A stretch of DNA of 5,625 nt from Anaerolineae bacterium (GTDB taxonomy: Bacteria; Chloroflexota; Anaerolineae; 4572-78). The notes under the pieces were generated by a model. The model searched no databases and was not told the DNA's origin. It was given only the letters and a program-made list of their open reading frames with translations. The stretch is from positions 1-5,625 of the forward strand of contig JALVZI010000665.1 of NCBI GenBank assembly GCA_027022125.1, written 5' to 3'. Made by a program: the position numbers and the translations under genes. How positions within the stretch are numbered: position 1 is the first letter of the stretch; every line of letters starts with the position of its first letter. This document shows positions 1-4,935 of the stretch, in pieces.

Positions 1-1619
1 GTTTTCCCGACGGCAATTTTTGGGCGATTTTCGCCGTGTTTTTTCCGGCGGTAACGGGTGTGCTGGCAGGCGTGAACATGTCCGGCACGCTGAAAAATCC
101 GCGCCGCAGCATTCCGCGCGGACTCATCAGCGCCATTGTGGTGACCATGCTGGTTTATCTGGGATTGGCATACTGGGTATCGCTGGTGGCAACCCCCGCC
201 GAACTCGTTTCCAATTTTACCATCATGGTTGACCGTTCCGTGTGGGGACCGGCGGTGCTGGCGGGCATTCTGGCGGCGACATTTTCCGCCGCGCTGAACT
301 CGCTGGTGGGTGCGCCGCGCGTGCTGCGTGCCATCGCCGAACACGACATTCTGCCGGGCGGCGAATTTTTGGCGAAACGGTCGGCATCGGGCGAGCCGCG
401 AAATGCCATGTGGGTTACGGGCGGCATCGCGCTGGTCACGCTTTTTTTCGGGCTGACGGGCGGCGGGCTGAACGCCATCGCCCCGCTGATGACCATGTTT
501 TTCCTGATAACCTATGCCGTGCTGAACGGGGTGCTGGTGCTGGAACAGTCGCTGAGGCTGATAAGTTTCCGTCCCCATTTTAAAATTCCGCGCATCGTGC
601 CAATAATCGGGCTGGCGGGCTCGGTCATCACCATGTTTTTGATAAACCCGCTGTTCAGTTTGGTGGCGGTGGTGGTCATTACCGGATTGTATATTTTTCT
701 CACCCACCGGCAATTGAAAAACCCGTTCAGTGATGTGCGCAGCGGGCTGTTTGTGACGCTGGCGGAATGGGCGGCAATGCGTGTTATCACCATGCCGACA
801 TCGCAGGAACGGGCATGGCGACCGAGTTTGCTGGTTCCGGCGCAGTCGGAGTTGGAATTGCTGGGTTGCTATCGTTTTTTGAAGGCGCTCACATACCCGC
901 GCGGCTCGGTGCATTTGGTGGGCATTTATCCACCGGGGAAAAAATCGCAGGTTGCGCCGGTGGAACAATTTGTGCAGGCTTTCGCGCACGATGGGATTTT
1001 CGCGCGGGCGGCACTGGTGGAAAGCAGCGAATTTACCCGCGCGCTGTATGCCGGGCTAGATGTGTTGAGCGGGGCGTTTTTCCACCCGACGGCGCTTTTT
1101 TTGCCGGTGAACAAATCGGCGAAAACAAAAGCACTGCAAGCGGCGATTGACCGCGCCGTCGCCGACGGGATGGGGGCGATTTTATATGCCCAGCATCCAA
1201 CGGTGCTGCTGGGGCGCGAGCAGACCATCAATGTGTGGCTGCGCGAGCAAAGCCCCAATTGGCAAATCGGGATGCGGTTGAGCAATTTGGATTTGTCGCT
1301 GTTGTTGGCGTATCAATTGGTGCAGCAGTGGGGGGGAGAATTGCGGCTCATCACGGTGATTGCCGATGAAAATGAGCGCTCAAAAGCGGATGCGTTTTTA
1401 AAGATGCTGGTGGATTTGGGGCGAATGCCGCGCAATACCCAAACCATTGTCGAGGTGGGGAAATTCGCCGATTTTTTGCCGCGCGCACCGCAAGCCGATT
1501 TGAATATCTTCGGCGTGCAGGAATTTGTCTCGGTGCAGAACATCCGCAAACTGGTTGACAGCACCAAAGCCTCGTGCATTTTTGTGAAAGATTCGGGGAA
1601 CGAAAGCGCGCTGGCGTGA
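1..1619 (+). CDS. SLC12-like cation-chloride cotransporter / APC-superfamily permease (3' part; 5' end outside window)
   Basis: The frame is open from the first complete codon (base 3) to TGA at 1617-1619, about 538 residues, with no credible start inside; the GTG at 36 lies within a membrane helix. The visible protein begins at a segment reading FFPAVTGVLAGVNMSG, followed by TLKNPRRSIPRG. This resembles the unwound ion-binding helix and following loop of SLC12 cation-chloride cotransporters. About six hydrophobic helices follow, encoded near 123-190, 243-305, 399-455, 471-545, 591-647 and 651-701. From about 816 (AWRPSLLVP) to the end comes a soluble domain of about 265 residues, matching the SLC12 layout in which a WRP-type motif opens a large cytosolic C-terminal domain. 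The family moves Na+, K+ and Cl-, or amino acids in related APC proteins, across the inner membrane. The substrate cannot be told from sequence. The last bases abut a 7-bp repeat array. No functional link to the suf genes is evident. Family assignment is good; the precise function is open. Confidence 0.85.
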   Translation, partial: FPDGNFWAIFAVFFPAVTGVLAGVNMSGTLKNPRRSIPRGLISAIVVTMLVYLGLAYWVSLVATPAELVSNFTIMVDRSVWGPAVLAGILAATFSAALNSLVGAPRVLRAIAEHDILPGGEFLAKRSASGEPRNAMWVTGGIALVTLFFGLTGGGLNAIAPLMTMFFLITYAVLNGVLVLEQSLRLISFRPHFKIPRIVPIIGLAGSVITMFLINPLFSLVAVVVITGLYIFLTHRQLKNPFSDVRSGLFVTLAEWAAMRVITMPTSQERAWRPSLLVPAQSELELLGCYRFLKALTYPRGSVHLVGIYPPGKKSQVAPVEQFVQAFAHDGIFARAALVESSEFTRALYAGLDVLSGAFFHPTALFLPVNKSAKTKALQAAIDRAVADGMGAILYAQHPTVLLGREQTINVWLREQSPNWQIGMRLSNLDLSLLLAYQLVQQWGGELRLITVIADENERSKADAFLKMLVDLGRMPRNTQTIVEVGKFADFLPRAPQADLNIFGVQEFVSVQNIRKLVDSTKASCIFVKDSGNESALA

Positions 1620-1702
1620 GATGGAGATTGGAGGTTGGAGATTAGTTATTGGTGATTGGTTATTGGAAGTTCACACTATCCCCAATCCCCAATCTCTAAT
1701 GC
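1618..1702. repeat. 7-bp tandem array that reverses orientation midway
   Basis: Degenerate 7-bp units run in constant register. The first half is G-rich on the + strand (agattgg, aggttgg, agattag, ttattgg, tgattgg, ttattgg, from 1625 to 1666). Around 1668-1674 the pattern switches to the complementary strand: actatcc, ccaatcc, ccaatct, ctaatgc (1675-1702). The halves form an imperfect inverted repeat: 1625-1638 matches the reverse complement of 1682-1695 at 12 of 14 bases. A looser unit, gagatgg (1618-1624), extends the register back into the TGA stop of the transporter. Seven-base short tandem repeats of this kind are known from cyanobacteria (STRR sequences) and occur in other repeat-rich genomes. 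They are not expected to encode protein. Confidence 0.75.
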
Positions 1703-1750
1703 AAAACCAACAAACATTATCGGCAATAAACCAAATTCTCTTGAAAAATC

Positions 1751-1806
1751 GTAGGGGCAGCCCTTGTGGCTGCCCTGTTCCGGGCGACCACAAGGGTCGC
1801 CCTTAC
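1751..1806. repeat. Double-hairpin palindromic intergenic repeat
   Basis: Two 25-base arms (1751-1775 and 1782-1806) are separated by tgttcc and are near reverse complements of each other (20 of 25 bases). Each arm is also a perfect small hairpin. The first has GGGCAGCC (1755-1762), loop cttgt, GGCTGCCC (1768-1775). The second has GGGCGACC (1782-1789), loop acaag, GGTCGCCC (1795-1802). Where the arms differ (AG versus GA), the partner strand differs to match, so each 8-bp stem stays perfect. This resembles the dispersed GTAGGGGC...GCCC(C)TAC palindromes common in Chloroflexota and cyanobacterial intergenic DNA (recognised from memory). It lies between convergent genes. Read on the - strand, the lower hairpin is followed after five bases by a short T run, so a weak terminator role for mrp is possible but not demonstrated. 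Confidence 0.85.
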
Positions 1807-1836
1807 ATATCAAACGAATATCTGGCTTGAGTTTGC

Positions 1837-1864
1837 ACTAATTACCAATCAACCAACAACCAAT
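1837..1864. repeat. Short 7-bp tandem array at the 3' end of mrp
   Basis: Four units in register: actaatt (1837-1843), accaatc (1844-1850), aaccaac (1851-1857) and aaccaat (1858-1864). They resemble the second half of the 1618-1702 array and so may belong to the same family. The last base is also the final base of the mrp stop codon (TAA on the - strand, 1866-1864). The array is short and degenerate, so chance contributes more here than in the longer arrays. Confidence 0.5.
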
Positions 1865-2961
1865 TAGCCGATAATGTTCAATTTCGGTTCGGTGGGGGCT
1901 TGCTCGGCATATTCCGGCGAAAGGTGGAAAATGCTGACCATCGCCGCGACGGAGCGCGCCACTTTGCGGATAGCCTGCGCCGATGCCGATTCCGGGTCGC
2001 GCACCACAATCGGCGAGCCTTCGTCGCCCCCTTCGCGCACCGCAATTTCGATGGGAATTTCGCCCAAAAAGGCAATGTGATTCTCGTCTGCCATTTTTCT
2101 GCCGCCGCCGTGTCCGAAAATATCATACCGCGTGCCGGTATCGGGCGCGATGAAATAACTCATATTTTCAACCAGTCCCAAAATGGGCACGTTCAACTGG
2201 CGGAACATACCGATACTGCGAATCACATCGCTGGTAGAAACCTCTTGTGGGGTGGTGACGATGACCGCGCCGGTGAGACTCATACTCTGCGCCAAACTGA
2301 GGCTGGCATCGCCGGTGCCGGGCGGCAGGTCAATAATCAGATAGTCCAAATCTCCCCAATCCACATCTTCCAAAAATTGGCGGATGGTGCCGTGCAGCAT
2401 CGGTCCGCGCCAGATGAGCGGCTGTTTCGGGTCAACCAAAAAGCCCATACTGATGAGTTTGACGCCGTGTCCCACCGGCGGGACGATTTTGCCGTTGAAA
2501 GCGCGCGGTTTGGCGTCCACGCCCATCATCAGCGGGATGTTGGGACCGTAAATATCGGCATCCAGCAAGCCGACTTTTGCGCCTTCCAGCGCCAGCGACA
2601 GCGCCAAATTGGTGGCGACGGTGCTTTTGCCGACGCCCCCTTTGCCGCTGGCAACGGCAACCGTGTTTTTGATGCCCACATCGAGTTTGCCCATCAGACG
2701 GGCATCGGCGGGCACTTGCGATTCCAAATTCACATCCACGCCGGTGACGCCGGGAATCTGTTTCACGGCGGCTTCGCATTCGGCTTGAATTTGCCCTTTC
2801 AGCGGGCAGGCGGGAGTGGTCAAAATAACATCAAAACGCACGTTGCCGCCGGAAATTTCGATGTTCTGAATCATGTTCAGCGACACCATATCCATGTGCA
2901 ATTCCGGTTCGATGACGTGGCTCAATGCGGCTAAAACTTGTTCTTTGGTTACTTGTGACAT
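1864..2961 (-). CDS. mrp: Mrp/ApbC-type P-loop ATPase, iron-sulfur cluster carrier with N-terminal DUF59 domain
   Basis: This is a 365-residue cytosolic protein. Residues 1-85 form a DUF59/MIP18 domain that includes the TPACP motif with Cys52. Residues about 98-345 form an Mrp/NBP35-class P-loop ATPase: deviant Walker A GKGGVGKST (106-114), switch I DADIYGPN (134-141), Walker B IIDLPPGTGD (209-218), TTPQEVSTSD (236-245) and VENMSYF (264-270). Mrp/ApbC proteins dimerise, bind an Fe-S cluster and pass it to client apoproteins with ATP involved. Unusually, the C-terminal CXXC ligand pair that normally follows the ENMSYF motif is absent: the sequence there is IAPDTG (271-276). The only cysteines are Cys52 and Cys62, both in the DUF59 domain. 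The ATG start is supported by a GAGGA ribosome site six bases upstream (2968-2972). The gene is codirectional with and downstream of sufR, separated by 232 bp of mostly repeats, and is next to the suf genes, which fits a role in Fe-S assembly. Confidence 0.96.
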   Translation of the reverse strand: MSQVTKEQVLAALSHVIEPELHMDMVSLNMIQNIEISGGNVRFDVILTTPACPLKGQIQAECEAAVKQIPGVTGVDVNLESQVPADARLMGKLDVGIKNTVAVASGKGGVGKSTVATNLALSLALEGAKVGLLDADIYGPNIPLMMGVDAKPRAFNGKIVPPVGHGVKLISMGFLVDPKQPLIWRGPMLHGTIRQFLEDVDWGDLDYLIIDLPPGTGDASLSLAQSMSLTGAVIVTTPQEVSTSDVIRSIGMFRQLNVPILGLVENMSYFIAPDTGTRYDIFGHGGGRKMADENHIAFLGEIPIEIAVREGGDEGSPIVVRDPESASAQAIRKVARSVAAMVSIFHLSPEYAEQAPTEPKLNIIG

Positions 2962-2967
2962 ACGATG

Positions 2968-2972
2968 TCCTC
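2968..2972 (-). promoter_or_regulatory. Ribosome binding site of mrp
   Basis: On the - strand GAGGA is followed by six bases and then the ATG at 2961-2959. This is a near-ideal Shine-Dalgarno site and fixes the mrp start. The AT-rich stretch behind it (about 2975-3005) could hold a promoter, but I see no hexamer pair good enough to call. Confidence 0.75.
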
Positions 2973-3031
2973 GGTATCAATAAAAATTTTCAGCATTTTA
3001 CAACAAATTGCCGGATGAGTCGAAAGTTGGG

Positions 3032-3197
3032 GCGAGTGACGAATAGCGAGTGACGAATGGCGAATAGCGAATGGTGGTTAGTGGTCAGTGGTCAGTTATC
3101 AGCGGTTAGCAGTCAGCGGTCAGTCCAAAGTCTCATGTCCAAAGTCGCGCATCACGCATCACGCATCACGCATCACGTTTCACGCATCACGCATCAC
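3032..3197. repeat. Long 7-bp tandem repeat tract made of several unit families
   Basis: From 3032 to 3122 there are 13 consecutive units in unbroken 7-bp register: gcgagtg, acgaata, gcgagtg, acgaatg, gcgaata and gcgaatg (3032-3073), then gtggtta, gtggtca twice, gttatca, gcggtta, gcagtca and gcggtca (3074-3122). The register continues through gtccaaa, gtctcat, gtccaaa (3123-3143). After a five-base slip come seven units of gcatcac (3149-3197), all identical except gtttcac at 3177-3183. The tract thus shifts unit sequence three or more times while keeping the period. It lies between sufR and mrp, and the final gcatcac unit contains the sufR stop codon. It is not a CRISPR: there are no spacers. 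It is comparable to heptameric STRR repeats. Confidence 0.9.
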
Positions 3198-3847
3198 GGA
3201 TGTTTGTCCACAATTTTGTAGGCGCAGGTAGCGTCGCCGTTTGCCTGATTCCGCAAGCGAATCACATCGGCATCCAGCAGATTGGAAAAAAGCATCAAAT
3301 CTTCATGGCAGGCTTGGGCGCATTCGCTGGCAACATGCTGAATGGGGCAGTTGTATTCAGTAATGGTGATGGAGCCGTCGGCATCTTTATGCCAACTTGC
3401 CATATAACCGTCTTCTTGCCGCAGCGCAACCAGTTGTGCCACACGTTCTTCCAGTGTGGAACCGGTGACCATCGGTTGGTAAACCTGCGCAATTTTATCG
3501 GCGCGTTTTTTAAAGATGGCGTCCACCGCCTCTTTGCCGTACATATCGCGCACGGTCAAAATAACATCGGCGGCGAGTTCCTGATAATTGCGCGGAAAGA
3601 GATTGTCGGCTTTGGGGGTGAGAAAATACTCAAAGCCGGGGCGTCCCACACCGCGCTGAACCTCTTCATACGAAACGAGATGCGCGTGCCGCAGATTGTC
3701 CAAATGTCGCCGCACGGCAACCGCGCTGATATTGAGCATCTCTGCCAGTTGGTCGGCGGTGAGTCGCCCGTGCTCTTTCAGCGCCAGCAGAATCAATCGG
3801 CGTGTTTTGGGGATATGAATATCGTTTAACAATCCGGTTTTTGGCAT
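3194..3847 (-). CDS. sufR: SufR-family iron-sulfur-sensing transcriptional repressor
   Basis: From the ATG at 3847-3845 this encodes 217 residues. I prefer this start because the winged helix-turn-helix begins soon after, and AAAAGG lies six bases upstream (3854-3859). An upstream in-frame start at 3970 would add 41 residues spanning the promoters and is unlikely. Residues about 13-80 form a DeoR/ArsR-like winged HTH: TRRLILLALKEHG, then LTADQLAEMLNISAVAVRRHLDNL and a GVGRPGFEY wing. The C-terminal part (about 85-217) carries cysteines at 167, 176, 180 and 208. Cys167 and Cys180 show the CX12C spacing of SufR cluster ligands, and Cys208 lies 28 residues beyond Cys180. SufR holds an Fe-S cluster and represses suf genes when clusters are plentiful. 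The divergent position next to sufC and a CAAC-N6-GTTG palindrome in the shared control region support the assignment. The stop codon lies in a 7-bp repeat unit. A generic ArsR-like regulator is the alternative. Confidence 0.88.
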   Translation of the reverse strand: MPKTGLLNDIHIPKTRRLILLALKEHGRLTADQLAEMLNISAVAVRRHLDNLRHAHLVSYEEVQRGVGRPGFEYFLTPKADNLFPRNYQELAADVILTVRDMYGKEAVDAIFKKRADKIAQVYQPMVTGSTLEERVAQLVALRQEDGYMASWHKDADGSITITEYNCPIQHVASECAQACHEDLMLFSNLLDADVIRLRNQANGDATCAYKIVDKHP

Positions 3848-3855
3848 TTGCAACC
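3848..3855. promoter_or_regulatory. Candidate SufR half-site (TTGCAACC) at the sufR start
   Basis: TTGCAACC at 3848-3855 is an exact copy of the left side of the suf operator (3965-3972), but no GTTG follows at the right spacing. It lies between the sufR ribosome site and start codon, just downstream of the predicted sufR transcription start. It could serve as a weaker autoregulatory site. An eight-base match in a short AT-rich region may also be chance. Confidence 0.35.
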
Positions 3856-3878
3856 TTTTCTCGCTTTCAATACAAAAA

Positions 3879-3907
3879 ATTATAGCATAGCCCATGAGAC
3901 ATTGCAA
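3879..3907 (-). promoter_or_regulatory. Promoter of sufR (sigma70-like, extended -10)
   Basis: On the - strand, TTGCAA (3907-3902) is followed by a 17-bp spacer and TATAAT (3884-3879). The perfect -10 is preceded by TGC, giving an extended TGN element. Transcription would start near 3872, about 25 bases before the sufR ATG. The -35 matches TTGACA at four of six positions. Confidence 0.75.
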
Positions 3908-3925
3908 AATTAAATAACAAAAAAG

Positions 3926-3954
3926 TTGACAAATTACCCCCGTGCTTGTAGAAT
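3926..3954 (+). promoter_or_regulatory. Promoter of the sufCB operon (sigma70-like)
   Basis: A perfect -35 box TTGACA (3926-3931), a 17-bp spacer and TAGAAT (3949-3954, five of six consensus) make a strong housekeeping-sigma promoter. The start would be near 3961, leaving a leader of about 60 bases before sufC. It is arranged back to back with the sufR promoter; the two -35 boxes are 18 bp apart. Confidence 0.85.
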
Positions 3955-3966
3955 ACCCCCGATATT

Positions 3967-3982
3967 GCAACCGGTCGGTTGC
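3967..3982. promoter_or_regulatory. SufR operator, CAAC-N6-GTTG palindrome
   Basis: GCAACCGGTCGGTTGC is an inverted repeat with 7-bp arms (3967-3973 and 3976-3982) around a central GT. It contains CAAC (3968-3971), six bases, then GTTG (3978-3981). From memory, this is the recognition pattern described for cyanobacterial SufR. It lies about 7 to 22 bases past the predicted sufC transcription start, where a bound repressor would block initiation or early elongation. Binding by the adjacent SufR is inferred. Confidence 0.8.
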
Positions 3983-4021
3983 CGGAAAATGAAATTTATA
4001 TCAGATGGAGAAAATAGAACC

Positions 4022-4768
4022 ATGTCACTAACCTTATCCATAAAAGATTTGCATGTGAGTGTAGAAGAAAAACCCATTTTAAAGGGCATCAATTTGGAAG
4101 TGAAACAGGGCGAAGTTCACGCTATTATGGGACCCAACGGCGGCGGAAAAAGCACGCTGGCTTACGCGCTGGCGGGGCATCCTAAATATGAAGTCGAATC
4201 TGGCGAAGTTTTGATGGGCGATGAAAACGTGCTGGAAATGAGCCCCGATGAACGCGCCCAGCATGGTCTCTTTTTGGCATTTCAATACCCCACCGCCATT
4301 CCCGGTGTGAGTATGGCAAACTTTTTGCGAACCGCTGTCAACGCGGTGCACGGCGATATGCCCATCACCCAATTCCGGAAATTGCTGCTGGAAAAAATGG
4401 AAATGCTGAAAATGGATCGCTCGTTTGCACGGCGATACCTGAATGACGGTTTTTCCGGCGGCGAGAAAAAGCGCGCCGAAATTTTGCAGATGGCACTGCT
4501 GCAACCGAAATTCGCTATTATGGATGAGACGGACTCCGGGTTGGATATTGATGCGCTGCGCATCGTTTCCGAAGGGGTGAATGCGGTAAAAGCGGGAAAC
4601 AATATGGGTGTAATTGTCATCACGCACTACAATCGCATTCTGAATTACATTAGACCCGATTTTGTTCACATTTTGGTCAAAGGGCGCATCATTCTTTCCG
4701 GCGGGCAAGAATTGGCGGAACGGTTGGAAGCCGAAGGCTACGACGAAATTATCAAAGAATACGCATAA
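4022..4768 (+). CDS. sufC: SufC, ABC-type ATPase of the SUF iron-sulfur cluster assembly complex
   Basis: This encodes 248 residues, the usual SufC length. Motifs appear in order: Walker A GPNGGGKST (37-45), Q-loop Gln88 in AFQYP, ABC signature FSGGEKK (144-150), Walker B with catalytic glutamate AIMDETDSGLD (165-175), and H-loop His202 in THYNR. SufC is a soluble ABC ATPase with no membrane partner. It pairs with SufB and SufD, and its ATP-driven dimerisation reshapes the SufBC(2)D scaffold for cluster assembly. The ATG at 4022 is chosen because GGAG lies 11 bases upstream and the ABC domain starts at once (MSLTLSIKDLHVSVE). An in-frame ATG at 3989 has a poorer ribosome site. It is the first gene of an operon with sufB, driven by the promoter at 3926-3954 and the downstream palindrome. 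The stop codon is included in the outer arm of the following palindromic element. Confidence 0.98.
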   Translation: MSLTLSIKDLHVSVEEKPILKGINLEVKQGEVHAIMGPNGGGKSTLAYALAGHPKYEVESGEVLMGDENVLEMSPDERAQHGLFLAFQYPTAIPGVSMANFLRTAVNAVHGDMPITQFRKLLLEKMEMLKMDRSFARRYLNDGFSGGEKKRAEILQMALLQPKFAIMDETDSGLDIDALRIVSEGVNAVKAGNNMGVIVITHYNRILNYIRPDFVHILVKGRIILSGGQELAERLEAEGYDEIIKEYA

Positions 4769-4921
4769 CTATTCAGGGCACAGTGTTTTGCCGATTTCAT
4801 CCTGAGTAGCCCGTAGGGCGTATCGAAGGGTGAAATCGGCAGGGAAAAACGCCCTTCGATACGCAGTTCGCGGAGCGAACCGCTACTCAGGATGCGTTTT
4901 TCCCGTCTCCCCGAATAGTTA
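4766..4921. repeat. Nested palindromic element between sufC and sufB
   Basis: This 156-bp element is built of nested inverted repeats. The outer arms are taactattc (4766-4774) and gaatagtta (4913-4921), prolonged by GGG/CCC with one bulged A. Hairpin 1 has arms 4790-4799 and 4831-4840 (gccgatttca / tgaaatcggc). Hairpin 2 has arms 4842-4852 and 4894-4904 (gggaaaaacgc / gcgtttttccc). Each hairpin encloses one copy of the same core in opposite orientation: copy 1 (4798-4830) and copy 2 (4852-4894) share two perfect 13-mers, catcctgagtagc and gcgtatcgaaggg, around a variable middle. The transcript could fold as a three-way junction, or the two cores could pair in one long hairpin. The core resembles widely dispersed CCTGAGTAGC...GTATCGAAGGG intergenic repeats (from memory). 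A MITE- or REP-pair-like origin is inferred; no coding potential is seen. Confidence 0.85.
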
Positions 4922-4935
4922 CGAATACACATAAA

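Noticed and set aside
1621..1830. 69-codon open frame after the transporter
   Set aside because: It is made almost entirely of the 7-bp array and the double-hairpin repeat, so it is not a credible protein.
1900..2934. 344-codon open frame antisense to mrp
   Set aside because: It lies entirely opposite a clear mrp gene, has no recognisable domain, and its composition (His/Asn/Gly-rich) is typical of a reverse-strand shadow.
2975..3005. Promoter for mrp in the AT-rich leader
   Set aside because: TTGTTG/TTGTAA and TATTGA-like hexamers can be found, but the -10 match is too weak to call.
3149..3197. CRISPR-like array
   Set aside because: The units are 7 bp and contiguous with no spacers, so this is a simple tandem repeat.
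3200..3829. 209-codon open frame antisense to sufR
   Set aside because: It mirrors the sufR coding region, with no ribosome site or family resemblance.
3848..3970. N-terminal extension of sufR to an upstream start at 3970
   Set aside because: It would place 41 residues across both promoters, and the winged-helix domain starts right after the ATG at 3847, which has its own ribosome site.
3926..4021. Upstream in-frame starts for sufC (TTG at 3926, ATG at 3989)
   Set aside because: The TTG is the -35 box itself, and the ATG at 3989 has a poorer ribosome site than the start at 4022, where the ABC domain begins at once.
4079..4708. 209-codon open frame antisense to sufC
   Set aside because: It is opposite an unambiguous ABC ATPase gene; shadow composition.
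4842..4904. Intrinsic terminator after sufC
   Set aside because: The T run is inside the hairpin arm rather than after it, and sufB must be transcribed through.
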